From NCBI RefSeq assembly GCF_000732195.1, contig NZ_JNNU01000002.1:186001-250000 (forward strand): a DNA stretch of 64,000 nt, in the 5' to 3' direction. Source of the stretch: Neorhizobium vignae. GTDB taxonomy: Bacteria; Pseudomonadota; Alphaproteobacteria; Rhizobiales; Rhizobiaceae. This document shows, in pieces, positions 43,745-54,521 of the stretch (the first letter of the stretch is position 1; every line of letters starts with the position of its first letter). Both the position numbers and the translations under genes were made by a program. Below the pieces are notes generated by a model. It had not been told where the DNA came from. It worked only from the letters and a program-made list of their open reading frames with translations, and made no database searches.

Positions 43745-45028
43745 CTATCGCACCACGAAGCAGCTGATCGCCTTGGCCTGCAGGACCGAGCAGGCCCGCG
43801 TCGCTGAATCGCCATCCGCAAAACCGGCGAAACGGGCGCGGTAGATTTGCTTGCCGCCGTCGGCATAACTTTCGACGCTCGGCGTGAGACGGCCATACCC
43901 CTGGGCGAGCAGCGGCACTGCCTTTTCGAGCAACGCGGATGCCTGATCGCGGCTGGTGGCAGCGGCGATCTGGATGCGCCAAGCCGCGCCCGCCGGTTGA
44001 GGGGGCGTCATTGTCTGAGACGACGCGGTCCTGGATGGTGCGGTCGGGGATGGCACAGTGTCCGGAACAGTGGCCCGGGGCGTTGCATAGAGGTTGGCGA
44101 TCACGGTCTTCGGCGCAACGCCGAGCGTGATCTCCTTGCGCGGCGAAGGCGTCGCAAAGGCCAGCGGCATCGTGTCTTCGGCCGGTCGTTTCTGGGTTTC
44201 GAATGCCACCAGACCGCCGGATGCCGCATTGTTGCCGGGCACATACCGGTCGAGAAGCGCCGCCATCTGGTCGTCGCGCTTGCGGGCGGTCTTGCCGCCC
44301 ATGACGACGCCGATCACCCGCCGGCCGTCGATGGTGACGGCGCTGGCGATATTGTAGCCGGAGGCGTTGGTAAAGCCTGTCTTGACTCCGTCCATGCCGG
44401 GATAGCGATACATGAGGTTGTTGTGGCCGCGCAGACGCTTGCCGCGGAACTCCATGTTCCTGGCGGAAAACAGCTGGTATTCCCGGGGAAAGTCGCGGAT
44501 GAGCGCAAGCGCCAGCTGCGCCATGTCCCGGGCCGTGGTCACCTGGGAGTCGTCCGGCAGGCCAGACGCGTTGCGGAACACGGTGCGGCTCATGCCGAGC
44601 GCGCGGGCCTTCCGGGTCATCATCTCCCCGAAACGGTCTTCCGAACCGCCGAGATAATCGCCCATCGTCGCCGCCGCGTCATTGGCCGAGCGCACGATCA
44701 TGCCGTTGACGGCCTCGCGCACGGTGATCGTCCGACCCGCGGGCACACCGAGCTTGGAGGGGATCTTGGACGCCGCATTCGGCGTCATGGGGATGTCCTG
44801 GTCCCATTTGAGGCGGCCCTCGCGCAGCGCTTCGAAGGTCATGTAGAGCGTCATCATCTTGGTGAGCGACGCAGGATGGTTGATTTCGTCGGCATTCTCC
44901 GACGCCAGAACCTTGCCGCTCTTCACATCATAGATGAAATGGGCGTAGCCGGCCTCGGCCGTACGGCTGACCGCCACAGAGGCGCCAAGCACCAAAAGGA
45001 AAGCCAAAATCTGCTGAATTCGAAACAT
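43745..45028 (-). CDS. D-alanyl-D-alanine carboxypeptidase with SPOR domain
   Basis: Periplasmic penicillin-binding protein 5-type enzyme of 427 aa, trimming peptidoglycan pentapeptides. Residues 1-26 are a signal peptide. Active-site motifs are SLTKM (about 54-58), SAN (about 113-115) and KTG (about 216-218). The C-terminal 75 residues form a SPOR-like domain (WRIQIAAATSRDQASALLEKA), which binds denuded septal glycan, after a Pro/Thr-rich linker (about 310-350). The SPOR fusion is common in Rhizobiales and suggests action at the division site. Confidence 0.93.
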   Translation of the reverse strand: MFRIQQILAFLLVLGASVAVSRTAEAGYAHFIYDVKSGKVLASENADEINHPASLTKMMTLYMTFEALREGRLKWDQDIPMTPNAASKIPSKLGVPAGRTITVREAVNGMIVRSANDAAATMGDYLGGSEDRFGEMMTRKARALGMSRTVFRNASGLPDDSQVTTARDMAQLALALIRDFPREYQLFSARNMEFRGKRLRGHNNLMYRYPGMDGVKTGFTNASGYNIASAVTIDGRRVIGVVMGGKTARKRDDQMAALLDRYVPGNNAASGGLVAFETQKRPAEDTMPLAFATPSPRKEITLGVAPKTVIANLYATPRATVPDTVPSPTAPSRTASSQTMTPPQPAGAAWRIQIAAATSRDQASALLEKAVPLLAQGYGRLTPSVESYADGGKQIYRARFAGFADGDSATRACSVLQAKAISCFVVR

Positions 45029-45139
45029 GCCCGCCCTCTTTAAGTCGCCGGCGAAGATAAGGCAACGAACATGGTGCGAAAATGACGCATTGCGGATTTA
45101 AGTCTAATTTTAACAAGATGGTTAATTGAAAATAAGGAC

Positions 45140-46633
45140 TTAGGCATTTGTCAGCGTCCTCCTGACCGCATCCTTCCAGCCACGAATCTTGGAAGCGCGG
45201 GTCTTTTCGTCCATCTGCGGCTCGAATCGCCGCTGCCGCGCCCAGCTTTTCGCGAACGCCTTCTGGTCCGGCCAGACACCTGCCTTGGAGCCGGCAAGCC
45301 AGGCCGCCCCAAGCGCCGTCGTCTCGAGGATGGTCGGCCGGTCGACGGGCGCGTCGAGGAGATCGGAGAGCCGCTGCATCGTCCAGTCGGAGGCGACCAT
45401 GCCGCCATCGACGCGCAGCACGGTGTTGCCGTTGGCGTTGCGCCAGTCCTTCTGCATCGCGTCGTAGAGGTCACGGGTCTGGTAGCAGACCGCCTCCAGC
45501 GCGGCGCGGGAGATTTCAGCGGGACCGGTCGCACGCGTCAGGCCGAACATGGCGCCGCGCGCCTCCGCGTCCCAGTGAGGTGCGCCGAGCCCTGTGAAAG
45601 CGGGCACCAGGTAGACCTCCTGCTGAGGATCGGCTTGCTCCGCCAACTCCCCGGTTTGGGAAGCTCTTTCGATGATGCCCAGCCCGTCGCGCAGCCATTG
45701 CACGGCGGCGCCGGCGATGAAGATCGAGCCCTCCAGGGCATAGGTCGTCTCGCCGTTCAGGCGATAAGCGATGGTAGTGAGCAGGCGGTTCTTGGAGCGA
45801 ACCATGTCGGCGCCGGTATTGAGCACCGCGAAACAGCCGGTGCCGTAAGTGGATTTCATCATGCCCGGTTCGAAACATGCCTGGCCGATGACCGCCGCCT
45901 GCTGGTCGCCGGCAACGCCGAGGATCGGGATCGCGGCACCGAACAGGCTTTCGTCGGTGATGCCGAATTCGTCGGCGCAATCCTTGACCTCCGGCAGCAT
46001 GGCGGCGGGAATGCGCAGGATGTCGAGAAGATCCTCGTCCCAGCGATTGTCGGCGATGTTGTAGATGAGGGTGCGCGAGGCATTGGTCGCATCGGTGACG
46101 AAGCTATTTCCACCCGTCAGGCGCCAGATCAGGAAGGTGTCGATCGTGCCGAAGCAAAGCTCGCCCTTGGCAGCCCTCGCCCGCGCACCCTTCACGTTGG
46201 CGAGCATCCAGGAAAGCTTGGTGCCGGAAAAATAGGGATCGAGCAAAAGGCCGGTGCGGCGGGTGAACAGCTTTTCGAGGTCCTGCCGTTTCAGCTTCTC
46301 GCAATAGCTGGCGGTGCGGCGGTCCTGCCAGACGATGGCATTGTGGATCGGCTTGCCGCTCTCGCGTTCCCAGACGACGACCGTCTCGCGCTGGTTGGTG
46401 ATGCCGATCGCGGCAATCTCGGAGGCCTTGAGCTTGGCTTCCTTCAACGCCTGCCTGACGGCCCACAGAACGGTTTCCCAGATCTCCTCCGGATCATGCT
46501 CGACCCAGCCGGATTTCGGAAAAATCTGGGTGAATTCCTTCTGGCCGATCCCGGCAATCCGCATGTTACCATCAAAAACGATCGCCCGTGTCGAGGTCGT
46601 CCCTTGATCGATCGCCAGAACATAACCCGCCAT
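45140..46633 (-). CDS. glpK: Glycerol kinase
   Basis: 497 aa, EC 2.7.1.30: glycerol + ATP to sn-glycerol 3-phosphate. [20 protein letters not shown] is the N-terminal phosphate motif. [28 protein letters not shown] and the FGGY-family sequence [15 protein letters not shown] follow. The frame is open to 47338, but GGGAGGAG just before the ATG at 46633 fixes the start. No glpF or glpD is adjacent. It follows the manganese catalase gene in the same direction with a 118-base gap. Confidence 0.96.
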   Translation of the reverse strand: MAGYVLAIDQGTTSTRAIVFDGNMRIAGIGQKEFTQIFPKSGWVEHDPEEIWETVLWAVRQALKEAKLKASEIAAIGITNQRETVVVWERESGKPIHNAIVWQDRRTASYCEKLKRQDLEKLFTRRTGLLLDPYFSGTKLSWMLANVKGARARAAKGELCFGTIDTFLIWRLTGGNSFVTDATNASRTLIYNIADNRWDEDLLDILRIPAAMLPEVKDCADEFGITDESLFGAAIPILGVAGDQQAAVIGQACFEPGMMKSTYGTGCFAVLNTGADMVRSKNRLLTTIAYRLNGETTYALEGSIFIAGAAVQWLRDGLGIIERASQTGELAEQADPQQEVYLVPAFTGLGAPHWDAEARGAMFGLTRATGPAEISRAALEAVCYQTRDLYDAMQKDWRNANGNTVLRVDGGMVASDWTMQRLSDLLDAPVDRPTILETTALGAAWLAGSKAGVWPDQKAFAKSWARQRRFEPQMDEKTRASKIRGWKDAVRRTLTNA

Positions 46634-46751
46634 GCCGCTCCTCCCAGTCCATGCAATGCGCCGGACGGTTTGAGCAGAAGGAGCGGAAAGGGTCAACGAA
46701 AATGGCAAATCCTGAAGGGGACACGCAGTCTGCGTGCCCCCGAGGCAGAGA

Positions 46752-47678
46752 TCACCGCGATTTTTTGTAAAGCTTCTCGGCGATCTCGAACATTTCCTCC
46801 GGCGCGTAGTCCGGTGTGAAGGCGGAGGGCACTCCGACGAGCTGATGGATCTTGCCGCCCTCGGGCATGCCGTCGACGACTTCAAGTTCGCCGGGTGGGT
46901 CGAGCGGCAGGGCGACTTCGCCATTGCCCCAGATGCCCGCCATTTCCTTGTAGTCTCCCGGGCTGAACGTGTAGAGGCGACGATGCGACCCCTCGTCCAG
47001 ATACTTCTGGCATTCCGGGATATTGCCGAGCGGAATGTTGGGGGTCGGCAGGAACTTCTTGATGTCGACGCCGGTGATCTTTTCCAGTGCCAGCGCATAG
47101 GCGTGCGCGTGGACCGAGCCCCGCACGAGGAGGTAGCCGCAGACTTCACGGCCGGTCGGGTCGGAAAGCGTTTCATAGACACGCAGCTTGTGAAGACGCG
47201 CACCGCATTCCAGGTGGAAATTGTGAAGCAGATCGACCACGACATTGCCAGTCGTGGTGATGAAGTCGTTGTTCCAGGAGACGCCATTGCTGTTGACAGG
47301 CATCGCACCACCGGCCCCGGAGAGGAAGGCGGCAGCAAGGCGAATGTCCTTCATATCCTCGAAAGGCGCTCCGGAAATGTCGCCACCGTTGCCGGCATCG
47401 CCGTCGGGAATGTCAGGGCCGTTGTTGAGCATCGCCACGCCGTTGCTGACGAGCTCGACATGGCCGAGTTCCTCGGCCGTTATGCTGGCCACCAGACTGT
47501 AGAAAGGACGCAGCTTTTCCTTGGAGCGGAAATTGAAGCTCTGGAACATATAGTTCCCGAGCGTGGACATTTCCCCGTATTTGCCGCCCAGGAGCTCCTG
47601 GAGGGCAGCGGCCGCATTGGGATCGGCCCGCTTTGGCGCAGGAAGTTCCGCCTGCAGCTTGTCGACGCGCATGAACAT
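46752..47678 (-). CDS. Manganese catalase
   Basis: 308 aa non-heme catalase with a dimanganese ferritin-like bundle, H2O2 to water and O2. Metal-ligand regions are [41 protein letters not shown] and [15 protein letters not shown]. The C-terminal segment has [27 protein letters not shown], typical of the family. The start at 47678 follows AAGGA. This kind of catalase is usually linked to general stress, and its transcript may continue into glpK. Confidence 0.93.
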   Translation of the reverse strand: MFMRVDKLQAELPAPKRADPNAAAALQELLGGKYGEMSTLGNYMFQSFNFRSKEKLRPFYSLVASITAEELGHVELVSNGVAMLNNGPDIPDGDAGNGGDISGAPFEDMKDIRLAAAFLSGAGGAMPVNSNGVSWNNDFITTTGNVVVDLLHNFHLECGARLHKLRVYETLSDPTGREVCGYLLVRGSVHAHAYALALEKITGVDIKKFLPTPNIPLGNIPECQKYLDEGSHRRLYTFSPGDYKEMAGIWGNGEVALPLDPPGELEVVDGMPEGGKIHQLVGVPSAFTPDYAPEEMFEIAEKLYKKSR

Positions 47679-47880
47679 TGGGTGGTCCTTTCGTTGGAGA
47701 TATCGCCCAACCGGCCACTTGCTCGAATGTTCCTCGCCATTTCGACCAGCGTCCGTTTTGACCGGTAAGGCTTCCTGACGATGCCGATTGCAAGAAGGCG
47801 GAATTTGCGCATAACCTGTTGTGATCATTGCGGCGCACAAGAACGCCGCCCAGGAAGGCTGGATCGCAGGGAGATTGGGC

Positions 47881-48657
47881 ATGAGCAGAACCGTCGTCGT
47901 CACCGGCTCCACAAGCGGCATCGGGCTCGGTGTTGCAAAGGCATTCGCGGCCGAAGGCGCCAATGTGATTATCAACGGTTTCGGACCGGCGGATGCGATC
48001 GAAGCGACCCGCGGGGAACTCGATGCGCTTGGGTCCGGCCGCGTGCTTTATCACGGCGCCGACATGACCAGGCCGGACGAGATCGAGGACCTGATCGCGA
48101 CGGCGGTCAAGAATTTCGGCACGGTCGACGTGCTGGTGAACAATGCCGGTATCCAGCATGTGGCGAAGATCGAGGACTTTCCGCCGGAAAAATGGGATCA
48201 GCTGATCGCCATCCTGCTGACATCGGCCTTCCACACCATGCGTCATTCCATTCCCCTGATGAAAGCGGCCGGCAAGGGCCGCATCATCAACGTGGCGTCC
48301 GCCCACGCGCTGGTCGCCTCACCGTTCAAATCCGCCTATGTGGCCGCAAAACATGGTATTTTGGGACTAACCAAAACGGCGGCCTTGGAACTTGCGGAAT
48401 TCGGGATTACCGTTAATGCGATATGTCCGGGCTACGTGCTGACGCCGCTGGTCGAGAAGCAGATCCCCGACACCGCCCGCGAGCGCGGCATTACCGAGGC
48501 TCAGGTAAAGACCGAGGTGATGCTGAAGCTGCAGGCGACCAAGGAATTCGTGGCGATCGACGAGGTCGCGCAGGCGGCGATCTATCTCGCCAGCGATGCG
48601 GCAAGAAGCATTACCGGCACGCATATCTCGATCGACGGCGGCTGGACCGCCCAGTGA
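47881..48657 (+). CDS. bdhA: D-3-hydroxybutyrate dehydrogenase (SDR)
   Basis: 258 aa short-chain dehydrogenase, EC 1.1.1.30. The cofactor motif TGSTSGIGLGVA, NNAG in VLVNNAGIQHVA, Ser in NVASAHALVAS and YVAAKHG for the catalytic Tyr/Lys are present. QHVAKIEDFP, AHALVASPFKSAY and the CPGYVLTPLVEKQIPD segment are typical of BdhA. Expected role is PHB/ketone body breakdown. A GGGAGA ribosome site lies upstream of the ATG at 47881. It is 66 bases before xdhA in the same direction; in Sinorhizobium bdhA and xdhA2B2 are also adjacent. Confidence 0.93.
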   Translation: MSRTVVVTGSTSGIGLGVAKAFAAEGANVIINGFGPADAIEATRGELDALGSGRVLYHGADMTRPDEIEDLIATAVKNFGTVDVLVNNAGIQHVAKIEDFPPEKWDQLIAILLTSAFHTMRHSIPLMKAAGKGRIINVASAHALVASPFKSAYVAAKHGILGLTKTAALELAEFGITVNAICPGYVLTPLVEKQIPDTARERGITEAQVKTEVMLKLQATKEFVAIDEVAQAAIYLASDAARSITGTHISIDGGWTAQ

Positions 48658-48723
48658 CTGGCGAGTAACTGGATGGACCAGTAACGGAATACAAGAGCCG
48701 GCAACGGCGGACGAAGGAGAGAC

Positions 48724-50196
48724 ATGAGCGAAGCCATCCGCTTCATCGTGAACGGAGAAGAGATAACCCTTGGAGATTTCGGTCCGACGGAAACCCTTCT
48801 CGACTATCTTCGCCTGAGGCGGCGGCTGACAGGTACCAAGGAAGGCTGCGCGGAGGGCGACTGCGGCGCCTGCACGGTGCTGATCGGGCGGCTCACGGAA
48901 CATGGCCTGCGCTACGAAAGCGTCAACGCCTGCATTCGGTTCCTGGGCTCCTTGCACGGCACCCATGTGGTCACCGTCGAACACCTGGCCGGCCGCGACG
49001 GCGCGCTGCATCCCGTGCAGCAGGCGATGGTCGATTTCCACGGCTCGCAATGCGGCTTCTGCACCCCCGGCTTCATCATGTCCCTCTATGGCCTGTGGCT
49101 TTCGAACGGCACGCCGACGCGCGCCGACATCGAAAGCGCGCTGCAGGGCAATCTCTGTCGCTGCACCGGCTATGAGCCGATCATCAAGGCGGCCGAGCAC
49201 ATCTCCGTCAACCGGCCGAGCTCGCTCTTCGATCCGCTGGAACGCGACCGCATCCAGATCATGGCGAAACTCTGGGGCATCCACTCGGGCAACGACACGA
49301 TCACCATCATCAGGGATGGCGCCCGTTCGATCGTGCCGGCTTCCGTCGCCGCCTTTGCCGATATCCTCGCCGACGAACCCGAGGCGACGATCGTCGCCGG
49401 GGCAACCGATGTCGGACTGTGGGTCACCAAGCAGATGCGGCTCCTCAACCCTGTGATCTTCATCAACCACCTGACCGAACTGCAGTCGATCACATCAGAC
49501 GAGACCGGCATCACCATCGGCGCCGGCGTCAGCTATACCCAGGCTTTCGACGTCCTCTCGGACGAGATCCCCTCGCTCGGCCGGCTGATCGATCGGATCG
49601 GCGGCTGCCAGGTCCGCAACATGGGCACGATCGGCGGCAATATCGCCAACGGTTCGCCGATCGGCGACACGCCGCCGCCGCTGATCGCGCTCGGCGCCGA
49701 GCTGACGCTGCGCTCCCATTCCGGCCGCCGCACCATCGCACTCGAGGACTATTTCCTGAGCTACGGCAAGCAGGACCGCCTGCCCACCGAGTTTGTCGAA
49801 AAGGTCTTCGTGCCGCGCCCGGCGGAAGGCAGCCATTTCGCCGTCTACAAGATCTCCAAACGCCGCGACGAGGACATCTCCGCGCTCTGCGGCGCCTTCC
49901 ACCTGACGCTCGATGCTGACGGCAAGGTCGCAAACATCCGCATCGCCTTCGGCGGCATGGCGGCGACCCCGAAACGGGCGAAACACGTCGAGGATGCGCT
50001 TCTCGGCCAGGAGTGGAACTGGGGCGCCGTCTCGGCCGTGCGCGACGCTTTCGCGGAGGATTACCAGCCGCTGACCGACTGGCGGGCGACCGCGGAATAC
50101 CGCAGCCTGACGGCCAAGAACCTGCTCACCCGCTTCTTCCTGGAAACCGCCGGCGCACCTGCGGAACTGCGCCGTTTCGAGCTGGAGGAAGCGTGA
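48724..50196 (+). CDS. xdhA: Xanthine dehydrogenase small subunit (FeS/FAD)
   Basis: 490 aa. Two [2Fe-2S] clusters: plant-type CAEGDCGAC near residue 43-51 with a further Cys in NACIRF, and CGFCTPG plus CRCTG in the second domain. The FAD domain has VAGATDVGLWVTKQMR and the NMGTIGGNIANGSPIGDTPP loop. The C-terminal CO-dehydrogenase flavoprotein domain follows. With XdhB it oxidises hypoxanthine to xanthine to urate with NAD. Its TGA overlaps the xdhB ATG by one base. Confidence 0.96.
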   Translation: MSEAIRFIVNGEEITLGDFGPTETLLDYLRLRRRLTGTKEGCAEGDCGACTVLIGRLTEHGLRYESVNACIRFLGSLHGTHVVTVEHLAGRDGALHPVQQAMVDFHGSQCGFCTPGFIMSLYGLWLSNGTPTRADIESALQGNLCRCTGYEPIIKAAEHISVNRPSSLFDPLERDRIQIMAKLWGIHSGNDTITIIRDGARSIVPASVAAFADILADEPEATIVAGATDVGLWVTKQMRLLNPVIFINHLTELQSITSDETGITIGAGVSYTQAFDVLSDEIPSLGRLIDRIGGCQVRNMGTIGGNIANGSPIGDTPPPLIALGAELTLRSHSGRRTIALEDYFLSYGKQDRLPTEFVEKVFVPRPAEGSHFAVYKISKRRDEDISALCGAFHLTLDADGKVANIRIAFGGMAATPKRAKHVEDALLGQEWNWGAVSAVRDAFAEDYQPLTDWRATAEYRSLTAKNLLTRFFLETAGAPAELRRFELEEA

Positions 50197-52532
50197 TGGA
50201 CAAGACCACGTTCGATACCAAACCGATCATCAACGGCCGCATGCATGTCTCGCTGAAACATGATTCAGCACATAAGCACGTCACCGGAACCGCCGAATAT
50301 ATCGACGATATTCCCGAACCCTCAGGTACGCTGCACGGCGGCCTCGGGCTTGCCGACCGGGCGCATGCGGACATCGTCTCGATCGATCTTTCGGCGGTCA
50401 AGAGCGCGCCCGGCGTCGTCTGGGTAATCACCGCGGAAGACATTCCGGGCTTCAACGACGTCGCCTCGACCGGCCAGCACGACGAGCCGCTGCTCGCCAC
50501 CACCAACGTGCAGTTTCACGGCCAGATCATCTTCGCCGTCATCGCCGAGACCCGCGATCAGGCCCGCCGCGCCGCAAAACTTGCAAAGATCGAATACCGC
50601 GATCTGCCGCACTGGACCGATATCGACAGCGCCCGCGAGAACGACGCGCCTTATGTCGTCGAGCCGATGACGCTGAAGCGCGGCGAGCCGGAAACGGAGA
50701 TCGAAAACGCGCCCCTGCGCGTCCAGAACCACATGTATATCGGCGGCCAGGAGCATTTCTACCTGGAAAGCCACATCGCACTCGCCGTTCCCGGCGAGGA
50801 TGACGAGGTGATCGTCTGGTCCTCCACCCAGCATCCGAGCGAGGTGCAGCACATGGTGGCGCATGTGCTCGGGGTGGCCAACAACGCGGTGACCGTCCAG
50901 ACCCGCCGCATGGGCGGCGGCTTCGGCGGCAAGGAGACACAGGGCAACCAGTTCGCGGCACTCGCGGCAATCGCCGCCAAGAAGCTGAAGCGGGCGGTGA
51001 AATTCCGCCCCGACCGCGACGAGGACATGTCGATCACCGGCAAGCGCCACGATTTCCGCGTCGACTACGACGTCGCCTTCGACGGGGAAGGCCGCATCCA
51101 TGCGGTCGATGCCACCTATGCGGCGCGCTGCGGCTTTTCCGCCGACCTTTCCGGCCCGGTCACCGACCGCGCCCTCTTCCATGCGGATTCCAGCTATTTC
51201 TATCCGCATGTGCGCCTCACCTCGCAGCCGCTGAAGACCCATACGGTCTCCAACACCGCGTTTCGCGGTTTCGGCGGGCCGCAGGGCATGCTCGGCGGCG
51301 AACGGATCATCGAGGAGATCGCCTATGCGGTCGGCAAGGATCCGCTCGACATCCGCAAGCTGAACTTTTACGGCCAGCGCGGTTCGAACCGAACGATGAC
51401 GCCCTATCACCAGGACGTCGAGGACAATATCATCGCCCGCATCGTCGACGAGCTGGAAACCTCGTCGGACTACCAGGCCCGCCGGCAGGCGATCCTGGAA
51501 TTCAATTCGCACAGCCCGGTGATCCGCAAGGGCATCGCCCTGACGCCGGTGAAGTTCGGCATCTCCTTCACCATGACCGCCTACAATCAGGCGGGCGCGC
51601 TGGTGCATATCTACAATGATGGCTCGATCCACCTGAACCACGGCGGCACCGAAATGGGCCAGGGCCTCTATACCAAGGTGGCGCAGGTGGTGGCCGATAC
51701 GTTCCAGGTCGATATCGACCGGGTGAAGATCACCGCGACGACCACGGGCAAGGTGCCGAACACGTCCGCCACCGCCGCCTCGTCCGGCACTGACCTCAAC
51801 GGCATGGCCGCCTATGACGCCGCCCGCCAGATCAAGGAACGGCTGATCGATTTCGCCATGCGCCAGTGGAAGGTCGGCCGCGACAAGGTCGAGTTCCTGC
51901 CCAACCGGCTGCGCATCGGAGGCGAGATCGTGCCCTTCGACACCTTTGTCCGGGCCGCCTATTACGACCGCGTGCAACTGTCTGCCGCCGGCTTCTACAA
52001 GACGCCGCGCATCCACTGGGACCGCAAGGCAGGCCGCGGCCGGCCGTTCTACTACTTCGCCTATGGCGCCGCCGTTTCGGAAGTCTCGATCGACACGCTG
52101 ACCGGCGAATACATGATCGAGCGCACCGACATCCTTCACGACGTCGGCAAGTCGCTCAATCCGGCGATCGACATCGGCCAGGTGGAAGGCGCGTTCGTGC
52201 AGGGCATGGGGTGGCTGACAACCGAGGAACTGTGGTGGGACGACAAGGGGCGGCTGCGCACCCACGCGCCCTCCACCTACAAGATCCCGCTCGCCTCCGA
52301 CCGGCCGAAGATCTTCAACGTGCAGCTCGCCGAATGGGCCGAAAACGCCGAACCCACCATCGGCCGCTCCAAGGCCGTCGGCGAACCGCCCTTCATGCTG
52401 GCGATCTCGGTGCTCGAGGCCTTGTCGATGGCGGTGGCGAGCGTGGCGGATTATTCGGTCTGCCCAAGGCTCGACGCGCCGGCGACGCCGGAACGTGTGC
52501 TGATGGCGGTCGAGCGGCTGAAGGCGATGTGA
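50196..52532 (+). CDS. xdhB: Xanthine dehydrogenase large molybdopterin subunit
   Basis: 778 aa molybdopterin subunit. GGGFGGKETQG contacts Moco, FRGFGGPQG and HGGTEMGQGLYTKVAQ are family motifs, and the catalytic Glu is in KAVGEPPFM near the C terminus. The first 130 residues form the ALD/xanthine dehydrogenase a/b hammerhead domain (HVTGTAEYIDDIPEP). The frame is open to 50013, but the TGATG junction with xdhA fixes the start at 50196. Unlike many rhizobial clusters xdhC does not follow directly; a convergent EamA gene intervenes. Confidence 0.97.
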   Translation: MDKTTFDTKPIINGRMHVSLKHDSAHKHVTGTAEYIDDIPEPSGTLHGGLGLADRAHADIVSIDLSAVKSAPGVVWVITAEDIPGFNDVASTGQHDEPLLATTNVQFHGQIIFAVIAETRDQARRAAKLAKIEYRDLPHWTDIDSARENDAPYVVEPMTLKRGEPETEIENAPLRVQNHMYIGGQEHFYLESHIALAVPGEDDEVIVWSSTQHPSEVQHMVAHVLGVANNAVTVQTRRMGGGFGGKETQGNQFAALAAIAAKKLKRAVKFRPDRDEDMSITGKRHDFRVDYDVAFDGEGRIHAVDATYAARCGFSADLSGPVTDRALFHADSSYFYPHVRLTSQPLKTHTVSNTAFRGFGGPQGMLGGERIIEEIAYAVGKDPLDIRKLNFYGQRGSNRTMTPYHQDVEDNIIARIVDELETSSDYQARRQAILEFNSHSPVIRKGIALTPVKFGISFTMTAYNQAGALVHIYNDGSIHLNHGGTEMGQGLYTKVAQVVADTFQVDIDRVKITATTTGKVPNTSATAASSGTDLNGMAAYDAARQIKERLIDFAMRQWKVGRDKVEFLPNRLRIGGEIVPFDTFVRAAYYDRVQLSAAGFYKTPRIHWDRKAGRGRPFYYFAYGAAVSEVSIDTLTGEYMIERTDILHDVGKSLNPAIDIGQVEGAFVQGMGWLTTEELWWDDKGRLRTHAPSTYKIPLASDRPKIFNVQLAEWAENAEPTIGRSKAVGEPPFMLAISVLEALSMAVASVADYSVCPRLDAPATPERVLMAVERLKAM

Positions 52533-52549
52533 GGACGCCGGCTAAGGCC

Positions 52550-53464
52550 TCAAGGCACCCCATCCTGATGCGGGATGGGGGTTTGCGCCAATCTGCGGAC
52601 CCGCCACGGAACGAAACCGAGCACCAGCGCGCAGCCTGAGATGATCACCGCAGCGCCGACGAATTGGATCGCCGACAGCGGTTCGTGGAGCACGACGGCG
52701 CCGACGAACACCGCAACCACGGTGACGACGAATTCGACGCTGATCGCCCTGGTCGCACCGATCGAGGCGACGAGCTGGAAGTAGAGCACATAGGTCGTTG
52801 CACTCATCACGCAGCCGGAGATGAGAAGGTAGAGGAAATCGGTCGCCGAAGGCATGGCCGGGACCGGAATGACGAGCAGAAGCGGCAGGGTGATGATCCC
52901 GCCGAACAGGAACGACCCGATCGTCACTTCGAACGGCCCTGCCCCGCGCAACCGGTGGCTGGCGTAATTGCTGCCGAACGCGGCAGAAAAGCAGGCGGCG
53001 AGCGCCGCGGCGCAGCCGACCACGAAGGACGTGGTGACCGGCACCGCCGGAAAGCCGACGAGCAGCAATATCCCGACGACACCGAGCAGAAGTCCGGCAA
53101 GCCCGGTGGCGCCGATGCGCTCCAGCCCCCAGACATGGCTGATCAACATCGAAAACAGCGGGATCGACGCGACCAGGATCGCGGCCATCGCGGTGCCGAT
53201 CAGCGGCGTCGCGTAGGACAGGCCGATCAGCTGGCCCGCGACCGTCGTCGCCCCGACGATCAGGAAGGGCTTCCAGCCGACACCGAAATCCAGCCGGCGG
53301 CGCGTCAGCCGAGCCAGGGCAAACAGCGTAAAGCTCGCGATGAACGCGCGAATGGTCACCGCCCCGACCCAGCCGAAGGCGGCAACCACCTTGAGCACGA
53401 CGAGAAAGGACAATCCCCACGCCGTGGCGAGGAAAACATAAATGGCGAGATCGCGAGGCTTCAT
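52550..53464 (-). CDS. EamA/DMT-family transporter
   Basis: 304 aa with ten hydrophobic segments and two EamA repeats. The opening KPRDLAIYVFLATAWGLSFLVVLKVV is typical. LIGTAMAAILVASIPLFSMLIS, and VEFVVTVVAVFVGAVVLHEPLSAIQFVGA with the HEPL motif, lie in the repeats. It ends 18 bases after xdhB in convergent orientation and sits between xdhB and xdhC. A role in moving purines or nucleosides is possible by position only; relatives carry amino acids, drugs or nucleosides. Confidence 0.88.
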   Translation of the reverse strand: MKPRDLAIYVFLATAWGLSFLVVLKVVAAFGWVGAVTIRAFIASFTLFALARLTRRRLDFGVGWKPFLIVGATTVAGQLIGLSYATPLIGTAMAAILVASIPLFSMLISHVWGLERIGATGLAGLLLGVVGILLLVGFPAVPVTTSFVVGCAAALAACFSAAFGSNYASHRLRGAGPFEVTIGSFLFGGIITLPLLLVIPVPAMPSATDFLYLLISGCVMSATTYVLYFQLVASIGATRAISVEFVVTVVAVFVGAVVLHEPLSAIQFVGAAVIISGCALVLGFVPWRVRRLAQTPIPHQDGVP

Positions 53465-53687
53465 GAAGATCTTCGGTTTCGAGCGTTACGATGCTTGGAC
53501 GTCGGAGCCCGAAACATCCTTTGCCCTCCCATGGAATAAGAAGCCCCGTGGCGTCAATGCGCCGGCATCCGGAACGTGAAGCGCGTCTCGGTCTCGTCCG
53601 ATCGCAGAACAGTATCGCGGATATGGTTGCCGTGTGGGGGCCGGCCAGTTTAAAGTGATGTCGTAGAACCGCATCGGCAGGATATGG

Positions 53688-54521
53688 ATGCTTCAGCCCG
53701 CCCTCCCCACCTTCATCGCCGCTCATCCGCGCACAATCCTCGTCGAACTCCGCGAGGCCAAGGGCTCTACCCCCCGCGAGGCCGGCACCTTCATGCTGGT
53801 GGCGACCAAGGCGATCTGGGGGACGATAGGCGGCGGGCAGTTCGAATATATGGCGATCGACAATGCCCGGGCGATGCTGTCGGGCGGCGGCGAGGCGGTA
53901 ATGGACATCCCGCTCGGCCCGGAGATCGGCCAGTGCTGCGGCGGCCATACCCGGCTTGCGTTCCGGCCGCTGACGCCGGAGTTGGCGGAGATGCTGGAAA
54001 GGCGCCTGCGCGACGAAGAAGACGACCGGCCGGCGGTGACGCTGTTCGGATCGGGCCATGTCGGCCAGGCGCTCGCAAGGGCGCTGGCCCCCCTGCCCTT
54101 CGCGGTAACCGTCGTCGAGACCCGCGCCGAGGCACTGGAAGACCTGCCGGCCGAAACGGAAACACGCCTGACCGCGATGCCGGAAGCCTTTGTCGAAAAG
54201 ATTCCCGCCGGCGGCGCGGCAATCATCCTCACCCATGACCATGCGCTGGATTTCCTGATCGCCCAGCGTGCATTGGCGCGCACCGACCTTGCCTATGTCG
54301 GCATGATCGGCTCGCGGACCAAACGGGCCACCTTCGCCAACTGGTTGAAGCGCGAGGGCTGCGGTGATGACATGCTGCCCCGCCTGGTGCTGCCGATCGG
54401 CGGCACGGCGGTCAGGGACAAGCGCCCGGCCGTGATCGCGGCACTCGTCGCCGCCGAATTGCTGGAAACCTACGCCGCTCGGCAGGCGCGGACCTCAAAG
54501 CGGCAGATCCCGACCGTCTGA
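53688..54521 (+). CDS. xdhC: Xanthine dehydrogenase accessory protein XdhC
   Basis: 277 aa Moco-insertion factor. The N-terminal XdhC domain has LREAKGSTPREAGTFMLV, GTIGGGQFEY and the CCGG motif (QCCGGHT). The C-terminal Rossmann domain has LFGSGHVGQALARAL, AAIILTHDHALDFLI and YVGMIGSRTKR. XdhC binds the molybdenum cofactor, promotes its sulfuration and passes it to XdhB. It starts about 220 bases from the EamA gene on the other strand, so it has its own promoter or is read from one further upstream. Confidence 0.93.
   Translation: MLQPALPTFIAAHPRTILVELREAKGSTPREAGTFMLVATKAIWGTIGGGQFEYMAIDNARAMLSGGGEAVMDIPLGPEIGQCCGGHTRLAFRPLTPELAEMLERRLRDEEDDRPAVTLFGSGHVGQALARALAPLPFAVTVVETRAEALEDLPAETETRLTAMPEAFVEKIPAGGAAIILTHDHALDFLIAQRALARTDLAYVGMIGSRTKRATFANWLKREGCGDDMLPRLVLPIGGTAVRDKRPAVIAALVAAELLETYAARQARTSKRQIPTV

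Noticed and set aside
46634..47338. Upstream extension of the glycerol kinase frame to 732 aa
   Set aside because: The extension is an alternative frame of the manganese catalase gene on the same strand. The ATG at 46633 has GGGAGGAG and the family N terminus.
52542..54242. 566-codon minus-strand ORF across the EamA and xdhC genes
   Set aside because: It reads the EamA gene in a wrong frame and xdhC on the antisense strand. Both real genes are well supported.
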